64,000 nt of DNA, taken from contig NZ_JADOTV010000001.1 of NCBI RefSeq assembly GCF_015767245.1, positions 804,896-868,895 on the forward strand, written 5' to 3'. A model generated the notes under the pieces. That model was not told the DNA's origin. It did not search any database and saw only the letters and a list, made by a program, of their open reading frames with translations. Both the position numbers and the translations under genes were made by a program. Numbering within the stretch: position 1 is the first letter of the stretch; every line of letters begins with the position of its first letter. The stretch is from Aureivirga sp. CE67 (GTDB lineage: Bacteria > Bacteroidota > Bacteroidia > Flavobacteriales > Flavobacteriaceae). Below are positions 35,407-44,730 of this stretch, piece after piece.

Positions 35407-36807
35407 TTACAAACTTCCTCCACCCAGAGCTTGATAAAGCATAATCATCGAGTTAATCTTTTGAAACTCCGTATTTATTTTATTTACCTCCGCATTCAAT
35501 TGATTACTATTTGCAGTTAAAACATCCAAATAATTCGCCAAACCGTAAATCAATAATTCTTCCGAATATTCAGTGGCTTTTCGTAATGCTTCTACTTCTC
35601 TTTCTAATAAAATTAACTTCTCCGACTCTATTTCATATTCCAACATCGCATCAGAAACTTCTTTCCCAGCAGTTAAAATCGTTAATTTATAATTATACAA
35701 AGCTTGTCTTTTCTGTGCTTTGCTTACTTCATATTGTGTCTTTATTTTTCTTTGGTTAAAAATTGGCTGTGTCAAACCTCCCATAAGAGAAGCAAATAAA
35801 GATTTTACATCGAACCATTTTTGAAAATCTGTACTCTGAAAACCTCCTTGTGCCGTAATATTAAATGATGGATAAAAATTAGAACGTGCTACATTTTCCA
35901 TTTCAAACATCTGTACGAAATTATATTCTGCTTGAACAACATCGGGACGATTTCGTAACATTTGAGCTGGGTAACCAACTTTTAATTCTATCGGAAAATC
36001 TTGCGAATACAAATCTCCTCTTTCTATTTCTTGTGGATTTTTACCCAAAAGAATACTTATTGTATTTTCTAAAAGTTGAATATTTTTCTCTAAATCCAAA
36101 AGCATGGTTTGTGCTTGAATCACTTGCGCTTTACTTTGTAAAACTGCAACTTCATTCTGCTCACCTGCTTCTTTCAAAACTTGCATCGTTTGAAGATTTT
36201 GTACTCTATTTTCTAAGTTTTCTTGAACAATTTTCAATTGAGCATCATAAGCCAATAACTGATAATAAGAAGATGCCAAATTGCTTATCAATTTAGTTCG
36301 AACCAAACGATAACCAGCATTTGAACTTAAAAAAGCAGCAAAAGTAGCTCGTCGATTACTTCGAATCTTTCCCCAAATATCTGCTTCCCAAGAAACATTC
36401 CCGCTTAGTTCATATTGCTCAAACAAAGCTCCTGAAGAAGAAATAAAAGAAAACTGTCCATTTTGGGAAAAATATTGAAAAGTTCCATTTACTCCTGCTG
36501 AAAGTGTTGGTAAATATCCTGACCTTCCTTGATTGTAATAAGCTTCTGCTGCAATCACATTTTCCAAAGCCATTTTGATATCAAAACCATTTTGAAAAGC
36601 AGAATCAATCAAATTTTGTAAATGTTTATCTGTAAAAAAATCTTTCCATTCTACAGTTCCAATCGTTAATGTATCTTCTTCTTTAAAATTTCGATACAAA
36701 TCTGTTGTTTCAATTTCTGGTCGTTCATAAGTTTTTGCTACAAAACAAGAACTCAACAACACAGCACTAAAAAATATTCCGAATATATAGCTAATTAGTT
36801 TCTTCAT
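35407..36807 (-). CDS. RND efflux outer-membrane factor (TolC/OprM-type lipoprotein)
   Basis: The 466-residue protein has a lipoprotein signal (lipid Cys21, AVLLSSCFVAKTYERP) and the two repeated outer-membrane efflux protein domains of long coiled-coil helices and strands, with LIDSAFQNGFDIKMALENV, the YPAQMLRNRPDVVQAEYNF motif and NYLDVLTANSNQLNAE. It forms the exit duct of a tripartite pump. Its ATG overlaps the stop of the pump gene (ATGA), so it is the last gene of the minus-strand order: unknown gene, adaptor, pump, duct. Confidence 0.94.
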   Translation of the reverse strand: MKKLISYIFGIFFSAVLLSSCFVAKTYERPEIETTDLYRNFKEEDTLTIGTVEWKDFFTDKHLQNLIDSAFQNGFDIKMALENVIAAEAYYNQGRSGYLPTLSAGVNGTFQYFSQNGQFSFISSSGALFEQYELSGNVSWEADIWGKIRSNRRATFAAFLSSNAGYRLVRTKLISNLASSYYQLLAYDAQLKIVQENLENRVQNLQTMQVLKEAGEQNEVAVLQSKAQVIQAQTMLLDLEKNIQLLENTISILLGKNPQEIERGDLYSQDFPIELKVGYPAQMLRNRPDVVQAEYNFVQMFEMENVARSNFYPSFNITAQGGFQSTDFQKWFDVKSLFASLMGGLTQPIFNQRKIKTQYEVSKAQKRQALYNYKLTILTAGKEVSDAMLEYEIESEKLILLEREVEALRKATEYSEELLIYGLANYLDVLTANSNQLNAEVNKINTEFQKINSMIMLYQALGGGSL

Positions 36808-39800
36808 GATTCTGGAAGATTTTTTGATTCATTAATTTCACTATCTCCTTTTTTCCCTGAAATTCTTTCTTGTAAACTTTGAAAAATCACAAACAAAACA
36901 GGAATTACAAAAACTCCAAATACAGTTCCTATAAACATTCCTCCTACGGCAGCTTTTCCAATAGATTGATTTCCGATTGCTCCAACTCCAGTTGAAAATG
37001 CCAATGGAAATAATCCAAAAATAAATGCGAAAGAAGTCATTAAAATTGGCCTTAAACGAACCTTCGCTCCTTCAATTGCTGCTTCTACTATAGACATTCC
37101 ATGTTGTCTTCTCTGTATTGCAAACTCCACAATCAGAATCGCATTTTTTGCCAAGAGACCAATCAACATAATGAGGGCAATTTGGAAATAAATATTATTT
37201 TCTAATCCTGTAATATTCACAAAACCTATTGCTCCTGCTACTCCTATTGGCAATGAAAAAATCACCGAAAGCGGAACAATATAACTTTCATATTGCGCAC
37301 TTAATAAGAAATAAACAAAGAGCAAACTCAAAGCAAAAATGATGATTGACTGATTTCCGGTTGCAATTTCTTCTCTAGTAATCCCCGAATAATCGTAAGC
37401 ATAAGTCGAAGGAAGATGTTCTTTCGCAACCTCAGCAATTACTTTTACAGCATCTCCAGAACTATAACCTGGATTTGGCAATCCATTTACAGAAACGGAA
37501 TTCAAAAGATTGAATCGTTGTACTGTTTCTGGCCCATATACCTTTTTGAAATTGATAAATTCTGTAATCGGAACTGCGTTTTGACCATTATTTACAAAAA
37601 TAGAATTCAAAGATTCTAATTTCGATCTATCATTTGCTTTTGCTTGAAGAAGAACACGATATTGTTTTCCGAATTTATTAAAATTGGAAACATAAAGTCC
37701 TCCAACATATCCTTGAAGTGTTGCAAATATTTGATTTACATTTAAACCTGCATTTTTAATTTTATCAACATTTACTTCCAATTCATATTGCGGATAATTC
37801 GGATCAAAAGCCGTAATTGCATATTGAATTTCGGGTCTTTTATTTAACTCAAACAAAAACTCGTTTGCAACATTACTCACCGTATGCCAATCATCTGTTC
37901 CTGTTTTATTTTGAAGTTTTAATTCAAAACCATTTGCATTTCCAAAACCTTGTACACTTGGTGGTGTAAAAAATAATATTCTTGCATTTGGTACAGAAAA
38001 TGTCCGTTTAAAAAGTTCTCCAACTACAGCATCAATACTTTCGTCATCATTTTTTCGTTTAGAAAAATCTTGAAGTTTTAAAACCGAAAAAGCATAGGCG
38101 CTACCGTTTCCTCCATTTAATAAGCTAAAACCTGTAATACTCATTCTTTTATCAATGATATCCATAGTTTGGTATATAGAATCTAACTGATTTACTACTT
38201 TTTCTGTTTGGTAAAGTGTGGAGCCAGGAGGCATCGTTACATCGGCAAAAACAATTCCTCTATCTTCTGTTGGAATAAATCCTTGTGGTGTTTTATTAAA
38301 CAAAAATAACATCAGAGCAATGAAGCCTAAAAGTCCAGCTATTGGTATAATTTTTCTTCTAATAAAAAGATGAACGATTTTAGAATATACATTTAAACAC
38401 CAATCAAATCCTCTATTAAATAAATTGAAAAATCGTTGTAATAAATTCTTCTTTTCTTTTTTCTTGTGTAAATCTTTTAAGAAAACAGCGCAAAGCGCAG
38501 GACTCAAAGTCAAGGCATTTACTGCGGAAATCAAAATGGAAATAGCTAAAGTAATTGCAAACTGCTTGTAGAAAACTCCTGCAGGACCTTTTAAAAAGGA
38601 AGCGGGAATAAAAACGGCAGCCATTACAAGTGTAATCGAAATAATTGCTCCAAAAATTTCTTGCATCGCATCTAGTGTAGCTTCTCTTGCTGGCTTTCCT
38701 GTGGTTTCCATTTTAGCATGGACAGCTTCCACAACTACAATAGCATCGTCTACCACAATTCCAATGGCTAAAACTAAAGCAAAAAGTGTCAAAAGATTGA
38801 TCGTAAAACCAAAAGCTTCTAAGAAGAAAAATGTTCCGATAATTGCTACAGGAACTGCAATTGCTGGAATGATAATCGAACGTAAATCTTGAAGAAATAA
38901 GAAAACAACAATAAAAACTAAAATAAAAGCCTCTATCAAAGTTTGCACAACATGATCCATAGAAGCATCTAAGAAGTCTTTTACATTATAAGGAATGATA
39001 TAATTAAATCCGTCTGGAAAATCTGGTGCACTTTCGTCTAAAACATTTTCAATATCCAAGATAATTTGCTGTGCATTGGAACCAGAAGTTTGAAAAATTC
39101 CGATAGCAACTCCAGGATACCCCATAGCTTGGTTATTCGTTCCATAATTAAAAGCTCCTAACTCTACAGTTGCAATATCTTTTACTCTTAAAAAATCATT
39201 TCCATCTGCACGTATAATTATATTTTCATACTCTGAAACCTCATCAAATTGTCCTTTATATTTTAAAACATATTCAAAAACACCTTCCGAATTTTCTCCA
39301 ACTTTTCCTGGAGCAGCTTGTAAGTTTTGTTCGTTTAAAGCAGCTTGAACATCTGCTGGTGTAATTCCATAACTCGCCATTTTATCTGGAGAAAGCCAAA
39401 TACGCATGGCATAATCTTTAGCTCCAAAAACCTCTACTTGTCCAACTCCTTCAATTCTTTGAAGTTTTGGAACAATATTAATCTTCACATAATTCTGTAC
39501 AAAAATTCCATCTAGATCTATATTTTCAGAATAAAAAGACATAAACATTAAAGCGGAAGTTTGACTTTTCTCTGTTGTAACTCCAGTTTCAATAACTTCT
39601 TGAGGCAAATTACTTGTTGCTTTTGAAACTCTATTTTGCACATTTACTGCTGCAATATCAGGATCTGTTCCTAATTTGAAATAAACAGTAATATTTGCCG
39701 AACCATCATTACTCGAAGAAGAAGTCATGTAGGTCATTCCTTCGGCTCCATTGATTTCTTCCTCTAAGGGAGTTACCACACTATTCAAAACTGTTTCGGC

Positions 39801-39959
39801 ATTTGCTCCTAAATAATTCGCAGAAACCTGCACAGTTGGTGGAGCTACTTCCGGATATTGCTCAATTGGTAAAGTACTTAAACCAATCACTCCCAAAATC
39901 AAAATGATAATAGAAATTACGGTGGAAAGTACTGGTCTTTGTATAAATAATCTTAGCAT
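36804..39959 (-). CDS. RND multidrug efflux pump, HAE1 (AcrB-like) family
   Basis: The 1051-residue inner-membrane transporter has twelve membrane helices and two large periplasmic loops. The N-terminus (FIQRPVLSTVISIIILILGV) and the substrate-channel start (PEVAPPTVQVSANYLGANAE) are typical of HAE1 pumps. The proton-relay residues are present: Asp404 and Asp405 in GIVVDDAIVVVEAV and Lys938 in GLLAKNAILIVEFA. It would drive export of hydrophobic or cationic compounds with the proton gradient. Adaptor and outer-membrane duct are encoded on either side, with 4-bp spacing and a 4-bp overlap. Substrates cannot be told from sequence. Confidence 0.96.
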   Translation of the reverse strand: MLRLFIQRPVLSTVISIIILILGVIGLSTLPIEQYPEVAPPTVQVSANYLGANAETVLNSVVTPLEEEINGAEGMTYMTSSSSNDGSANITVYFKLGTDPDIAAVNVQNRVSKATSNLPQEVIETGVTTEKSQTSALMFMSFYSENIDLDGIFVQNYVKINIVPKLQRIEGVGQVEVFGAKDYAMRIWLSPDKMASYGITPADVQAALNEQNLQAAPGKVGENSEGVFEYVLKYKGQFDEVSEYENIIIRADGNDFLRVKDIATVELGAFNYGTNNQAMGYPGVAIGIFQTSGSNAQQIILDIENVLDESAPDFPDGFNYIIPYNVKDFLDASMDHVVQTLIEAFILVFIVVFLFLQDLRSIIIPAIAVPVAIIGTFFFLEAFGFTINLLTLFALVLAIGIVVDDAIVVVEAVHAKMETTGKPAREATLDAMQEIFGAIISITLVMAAVFIPASFLKGPAGVFYKQFAITLAISILISAVNALTLSPALCAVFLKDLHKKKEKKNLLQRFFNLFNRGFDWCLNVYSKIVHLFIRRKIIPIAGLLGFIALMLFLFNKTPQGFIPTEDRGIVFADVTMPPGSTLYQTEKVVNQLDSIYQTMDIIDKRMSITGFSLLNGGNGSAYAFSVLKLQDFSKRKNDDESIDAVVGELFKRTFSVPNARILFFTPPSVQGFGNANGFELKLQNKTGTDDWHTVSNVANEFLFELNKRPEIQYAITAFDPNYPQYELEVNVDKIKNAGLNVNQIFATLQGYVGGLYVSNFNKFGKQYRVLLQAKANDRSKLESLNSIFVNNGQNAVPITEFINFKKVYGPETVQRFNLLNSVSVNGLPNPGYSSGDAVKVIAEVAKEHLPSTYAYDYSGITREEIATGNQSIIIFALSLLFVYFLLSAQYESYIVPLSVIFSLPIGVAGAIGFVNITGLENNIYFQIALIMLIGLLAKNAILIVEFAIQRRQHGMSIVEAAIEGAKVRLRPILMTSFAFIFGLFPLAFSTGVGAIGNQSIGKAAVGGMFIGTVFGVFVIPVLFVIFQSLQERISGKKGDSEINESKNLPES

Positions 39960-39963
39960 AGCA

Positions 39964-41106
39964 TCATTTATTTTGTTGCGTTGAACTTTCCTTTTGTTGT
40001 GCGTTTTTTGAAACAGGAATAATTTTTTGTCCTTTTTTCAACTTACTCACATTTTCTATTACTATTTTCTGTCCTTCATCTAGTCCTTTTGTGACAATAT
40101 AAAAATCTCCATATTGCTCAGAAGTTGTTACTGCAACTGGGCTCACTGTATCATCTTTTCCGACAACATAAACGAATTTTTTATTTTGTAAATCATAAGT
40201 AGCAATCTGTGGAACTAGTAAAACACTATCTTGTTGAATCGGCATTCTGATTTTTCCGCTCGCTCCACTTTTTACAATTTTATCTTTATTCAAAAACAAA
40301 GCCTTCATCTCTACACCACCAGTTTGTTGGTTAATTTGTCCACCAATTGTGATAATTTCTCCTTCTTGATTAAATTTACTACCATCTGCAAGAATCAAAT
40401 TTAACTTTGGTAATTTTGGTAATAAATCTTCATAATCATCCGTGGTAAAAGCTCTTCTCAATTTCAATAAATCTTTTTCATTAATGGTAAAAACCACTCG
40501 AAGACTATCAATATCTGAAACCACTGTCAATGGATTCGTTTCATTTGCTCCAACCAAAGATCCAACACGATAAGGAAAAACTCCAACAACGCCATCAATC
40601 GGACTTCTAATCACAGAAAAATCTAGATTATCTTTTGCTTGTTTATAATTTGCTCTTGCTTGATTTAATTGTGATTTTACAGCTTCGTAGTTACTAATCG
40701 CAGTGTTTAACTGGACTTGACTAATGATGTTCTTCTCTACAAGAGGTTCTAATTTCTCCACATCAATGATTGCTTTTCGCTCATTTGACTCAGCAACTTT
40801 CACCAAAGCTAAAGCAGCTTCTACTTGTTGTTTTAAAAGTGGCGTGCTTAATTTAAAAAGAATAGCGTCTTTTTTCACATTTTGTCCTTCCAAAGCAACT
40901 ACTTCTGAAATATAACCTTCTACTTGTGGACGAATATCTACATCCAGAATTCCTTCAATATTTACAGGATATTCTATAAAAGTTGTTACATTTTCTGACT
41001 TCATTTCCTGAACTGGAAAGGGAAGTACACTTGGAGCTTGTTGCTTATCTTTCTTTTTACATGAAAAAAGTGCGCAGAAAAATAATAGGTAAATGAAATT
41101 TTTCAT
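39964..41106 (-). CDS. RND efflux periplasmic adaptor (membrane fusion) lipoprotein
   Basis: The start is ATG 41106 (MKNFIYLLFFCALFSCKKKD), 380 residues; an upstream TTG adds only two residues. Cys16 is the lipid site. The body has the lipoyl/barrel-sandwich halves (VDIRPQVEGYISEVVALEGQ and DFSVIRSPIDGVVGVFPYRV) flanking a helical hairpin, followed by beta-barrel and membrane-proximal domains, as in AcrA/MexA. It joins the pump to the outer-membrane duct. A Gln/Lys/Ser-rich tail ends the protein. It lies 15 bp after the unknown first gene of the operon and 4 bp before the pump. Confidence 0.94.
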   Translation of the reverse strand: MKNFIYLLFFCALFSCKKKDKQQAPSVLPFPVQEMKSENVTTFIEYPVNIEGILDVDIRPQVEGYISEVVALEGQNVKKDAILFKLSTPLLKQQVEAALALVKVAESNERKAIIDVEKLEPLVEKNIISQVQLNTAISNYEAVKSQLNQARANYKQAKDNLDFSVIRSPIDGVVGVFPYRVGSLVGANETNPLTVVSDIDSLRVVFTINEKDLLKLRRAFTTDDYEDLLPKLPKLNLILADGSKFNQEGEIITIGGQINQQTGGVEMKALFLNKDKIVKSGASGKIRMPIQQDSVLLVPQIATYDLQNKKFVYVVGKDDTVSPVAVTTSEQYGDFYIVTKGLDEGQKIVIENVSKLKKGQKIIPVSKNAQQKESSTQQNK

Positions 41107-41121
41107 ATCCAAAGGTTTTGA

Positions 41122-41544
41122 TTAATCTTTAAAAAAGTGAACAAATGATTCTTTAAGGTTCCAATTGATTTCACCAGAAAACTCTACATGAATTTTCAAC
41201 TGATTTTCGTGGTGATGTATATGTTTTTCAAAGTCTTTTCTGTGAAGTAATAATGTGACTTTCGAAGAATGTTTGTGTTCAGATTCTAAAATCTTATTAT
41301 CATTAAATTCGCAAATCCAATGCGAGCTAATCTGATTTTTATCAAATACAAACTCCAAAGTTGGCATGTTGTATAATTCGTGTTCATGAAGATTTTTAAA
41401 ATCGAAAATAATTCGACTAAAACCTTCTAACATCAAGAGATGTTCTTCTTCAAAACCTAATTCATCGAAATGAATAATTCCTTTCGGTTTTTCTTCAAAA
41501 AATATTGTGATCTCTCCTACTTCTATATCCAAAAATATCCCCAT
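41122..41544 (-). CDS. Hypothetical His-rich protein heading the RND operon
   Basis: I do not recognise this 140-residue protein. It has no signal peptide or membrane helix, is acidic, and is rich in His in the second half (SEHKHSS, then EKHIHHHENQLKIHVEF). Alternating hydrophobic residues suggest a beta-rich fold. The only in-frame start is ATG 41544, which lies inside a hairpin at 41539-41577. It is followed after 15 bp by the RND adaptor, so it is probably the first gene of the efflux operon and might act in regulation or metal sensing; that is a guess from its position. Confidence 0.65.
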   Translation of the reverse strand: MGIFLDIEVGEITIFFEEKPKGIIHFDELGFEEEHLLMLEGFSRIIFDFKNLHEHELYNMPTLEFVFDKNQISSHWICEFNDNKILESEHKHSSKVTLLLHRKDFEKHIHHHENQLKIHVEFSGEINWNLKESFVHFFKD

Positions 41545-41577
41545 TACAATACATTTTTAATGTAAATCATAATGGGG
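41539..41577 (-). promoter_or_regulatory. Inverted repeat enclosing the start codon of the RND efflux operon
   Basis: CCCCATTA (41539-41546) and TAATGGGG (41570-41577) are perfect complements, and inside them TACATT (41550-41555) pairs with AATGTA (41559-41564). In the mRNA the outer stem includes the ATG of the first gene. A -7-like TATATTTA on the minus strand (41589-41582) would start the transcript close to the outer base of this hairpin. It could be an operator for a repressor or an RNA element that hides the start codon. Confidence 0.65.
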
Positions 41578-41670
41578 TCTCTAAATATATTTTTAAGCTA
41601 AAATGACTTAAATTATTATCCTTTTTAAAGCTTTAGAAATAGTTTATATTTCTATTTTTAAAAAAGGTAT

Positions 41671-42495
41671 TTAATAACCTCCGTCACCTCCGTTTTCTTC
41701 TTCAAGTTCTTCTTGAGAAATTCTTTCATAGAATTTTTGTTGAATCCAATATGGACGATTTGTTGTAATTCCATCAATTCCCATTTCTCGTAGTGTCCAA
41801 GCTTCATTGGCATCATCTACTGTGAAACACCAAACCAGGAATTCTCCTTTATCCATCGTTGTGATTAATTTTTGATTCACTACTTTATGATGTACGTCTA
41901 CTCCGTCAATATTACATTGTTTTAACTCTGGATATTTTAAATAAACATCATCTAAAGAATAAGAAAGATAAAGTGCTGGAATTTCACTATAAATCTCTTT
42001 TAGCAAACAAAGTGTTTCCATATGAAAAGAGATAAATGTAAGCTCACCACCTTTCCAATGATTTTTCAAAATTTTCTGAAGTGGTTCTACAATTTCCTGA
42101 CTTTCTTTTGCCTCAATTACTAATAATTTGTCTTTAGGAAGAATATCTAATATTTCAGATAATAATGGAATTGTTTCTCCCTCAAAATACGATGAATTTG
42201 TATTACTCAACAAAAGTTTTAAATCTTTTAATTCATCATAAGTTGACTCTGAAACATCTTTATCAACTCCAGTCATTCGTTTAGTATTCTCATCATGAAA
42301 AACAATAATTTGTTTGTCTTTCGTCAATCGAACATCTACTTCGACAACATCAAATCCCATTTGCCAAGCCATCTTCACAGCTGCCATCGAATTCTCTGGT
42401 GCAATATAAGACGCTCCTCTGTGCGCTATTAAACTAACTTGTGCGTTCATCATTAGCGTTGAAAAAAATATAAAAAGGTAAATTAGTTTTCTCAT
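41671..42495 (-). CDS. Secreted glycerophosphodiester phosphodiesterase
   Basis: The 274-residue protein has a signal peptide (KLIYLFIFFSTLMMNAQ) and a single GDPD domain. The catalytic His25 is in LIAHRGASYIAPENS, and the metal-binding stretch DVVEVDVRLTKD and the second His in IVFHDENTKRMT follow. It would release glycerol phosphate from deacylated phospholipids in the periplasm or outside the cell. The C-terminus ends in ENGGDGGY, a short glycine-rich tail not part of the domain. Its 5' leader holds the inverted repeat ATAAGTG/CACTTAT (42497-42530) ending one base before the ATG. It follows the RemB-like gene by 88 bp. Confidence 0.92.
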   Translation of the reverse strand: MRKLIYLFIFFSTLMMNAQVSLIAHRGASYIAPENSMAAVKMAWQMGFDVVEVDVRLTKDKQIIVFHDENTKRMTGVDKDVSESTYDELKDLKLLLSNTNSSYFEGETIPLLSEILDILPKDKLLVIEAKESQEIVEPLQKILKNHWKGGELTFISFHMETLCLLKEIYSEIPALYLSYSLDDVYLKYPELKQCNIDGVDVHHKVVNQKLITTMDKGEFLVWCFTVDDANEAWTLREMGIDGITTNRPYWIQQKFYERISQEELEEENGGDGGY

Positions 42496-42583
42496 GATAA
42501 GTGTATTTAATATTCCTAAACATCACTTATAAATTTACAACTAATTAAACCAAAAATTAAACTAACTAACTGTTAATTAAGAA

Positions 42584-44650
42584 TTAAAAATCAAAATACC
42601 AATCAAAAATATCTGCTCTTAAACCAAAATTTAACCAAACAGTATTTCCTTGTTCATATCCTTCTACAGGAGCTTGGGAATCAAAATTTCTAAGAATCAC
42701 ACCTGCATAAAGTTTCAATTTCGTTGCAGGATTTACAATATATCCAGCTTGTAAATCCGCTGTATAAATATTTGCTTTGTTTCCTTGTCCAATTTTATTA
42801 TTGTAATCTCCTACTCTATTATCTAAATAACTTTTATAGATATTTCCACCATAACTTTTGGAATCTTCTGCATTATCAAAATCAAAACCTTTTTCACCAA
42901 TACTCAACTTTGCATTAGCATACCAACGATTTTTCGTGTATCGAATAATTCCAACAGCTTCTTTAAAATTTGCTCCCCAAGGATGTGCTAAAGCTTGATT
43001 CTCGTTTCCATAATTTAAAATAACATTTTTATGAGAATAAGTATAAGGGCGAACAATATTCAACTCTCCTTGTAAATAAAGATTTTTGATATTAAAAGCA
43101 TCATAATATTTTCCTCCTAATTGGAATCCAAGTTTATTTCCCCAATAACCATTTCTTGCAAAAATTTCTTTCACTGTAAATTCATCAATAACCATTTGAC
43201 CATATAATGTGAACTTTCGATTCTTTCCTAATTTTAATTTAGAAGTAATACCTACCAAAGCATTTCCACTTCTTGGGCCTGTAGCAAACTCAACAGCACG
43301 ATAAAAAATTAATGGGTTAATATAATTTACATCAAAACCTCTTTTATTTGTATTATCCCAAAGAGCAGATTCGAATAAACCTACATTCCAGTCTTTCGTA
43401 ATATTTAAACTGAAATAATGCATCGCCATAAACTTTTGTCCATAAACTCCATTTTCAGATTCTTCAGGTCTAACATCACGAAGCCACATCCAAAGGTTTG
43501 TATATTTAATTTTCCAAAAAGTAGTGTTTATTTTAAAATATGTATTCGGCGTAGAAACATCCGAAAGAATCAATGAACGATATCCATCTCCAACAAAATT
43601 ATGTCCAGTTCCGAAAGTAAAATCGAACATTTTATTAGGAGCATAAGTCAAATAAGCTTCCGCAACTGGATAATCAAATCCATCTTCACCAAATTCTTTT
43701 CCAACTCCTCTTCCTGGTACAATTCCAGGATTAAATCCATCAGCTTTTAATGATCTTGCATATGTATCAACATATTTTGAAAATCTGGCCTGAGATTCGT
43801 AGTAAATAGTGTAAAAATTCAAATGTTTACCAATCCCTCCTTCTATCTGAAGTGCTCTTGTGTTATTATAAGTATAGCTATAATCTGTATTTTTATCTTT
43901 TCCTAATTGAAGATCTACTAAAAAATCAATATTAAACCAATAATCTTTTTTATCTACAGTAGCCAAATGTTCATTCCATAACTTTCTTCCAAACCAAGAT
44001 TTTTTTTCTTTTAAGAGTGGCGAAACAATTTCATTTAAGTTCTTATAATCTTTCAGATAATTATAAGAATAAGGTTTTGAAGCAGAATGTGAATTATCTC
44101 CTTGATTTACGAAGTATTCGTATTGATCATATTTACTATGTACCAAAGGAATGAAAAGATTACTATTAAATTCTCGGTAAATTGGTGTAGAATCTTTCTT
44201 TTTTAAAGCATCTTGAATTGCAACTTTTTTAGCTTTATGATTCGAAAATTTCCCGTCAACAATTGGAAATTCTGCTGGAAGTACAAATCGCATTTCTACA
44301 GAAATATCATGAAGTTTTGCTGAAGTAATTTTTGGAAAATTTTGGAACGCTTTTTTAATTTCTTCTTTGTATTTTTCATTGTTTGTATTGCTATAAATCG
44401 CTTTGAATTCTCCTTGATTCGTAACAATAAAAACTACATTTATTTTTCCTTCAAAACTTAAAATAGAAGCATTTTCTTTTTCTATATTTTGAATAAAAAG
44501 TTTTTCTACTTCTTGGTTAAAACAATCTTTTAATTCTTCTTTTGATTTGGTTTCACAAACCTCAAAAACTGGATACTTCTCTTCTTGCTCTTGAGCATTG
44601 CTAATAAAACTTATTAGAAAGACTAATAAGTAAAGTAATTCTTTCTTCAT
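42584..44650 (-). CDS. remB: RemB-like gliding motility outer-membrane protein
   Basis: The 688-residue protein has a signal peptide (KKELLYLLVFLISFISNAQ). Residues about 25-130 resemble the C-terminal domain of the TonB proteins encoded 2-3 kb away (YPVFEVCETKSKEELKDCFN compared with PVFPGCKGNKAELKKCLQ, then GKINVVFIVTNQGEFKAI). The rest, from about 180, is aromatic-rich with alternating strands and ends in Phe (FDWYFDF), consistent with an outer-membrane beta-barrel of the Wzi/RemB kind. RemB is associated with gliding in Flavobacterium johnsoniae. The name is given from overall resemblance and should be treated as probable. Confidence 0.65.
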   Translation of the reverse strand: MKKELLYLLVFLISFISNAQEQEEKYPVFEVCETKSKEELKDCFNQEVEKLFIQNIEKENASILSFEGKINVVFIVTNQGEFKAIYSNTNNEKYKEEIKKAFQNFPKITSAKLHDISVEMRFVLPAEFPIVDGKFSNHKAKKVAIQDALKKKDSTPIYREFNSNLFIPLVHSKYDQYEYFVNQGDNSHSASKPYSYNYLKDYKNLNEIVSPLLKEKKSWFGRKLWNEHLATVDKKDYWFNIDFLVDLQLGKDKNTDYSYTYNNTRALQIEGGIGKHLNFYTIYYESQARFSKYVDTYARSLKADGFNPGIVPGRGVGKEFGEDGFDYPVAEAYLTYAPNKMFDFTFGTGHNFVGDGYRSLILSDVSTPNTYFKINTTFWKIKYTNLWMWLRDVRPEESENGVYGQKFMAMHYFSLNITKDWNVGLFESALWDNTNKRGFDVNYINPLIFYRAVEFATGPRSGNALVGITSKLKLGKNRKFTLYGQMVIDEFTVKEIFARNGYWGNKLGFQLGGKYYDAFNIKNLYLQGELNIVRPYTYSHKNVILNYGNENQALAHPWGANFKEAVGIIRYTKNRWYANAKLSIGEKGFDFDNAEDSKSYGGNIYKSYLDNRVGDYNNKIGQGNKANIYTADLQAGYIVNPATKLKLYAGVILRNFDSQAPVEGYEQGNTVWLNFGLRADIFDWYFDF

Positions 44651-44730
44651 GTTGTGGGGTATTTCTATAAAAAAATCATCATGAATTTCAATGAGAAACT
44701 CAGGATGACTTTTTCTTATAATCGACTAAC

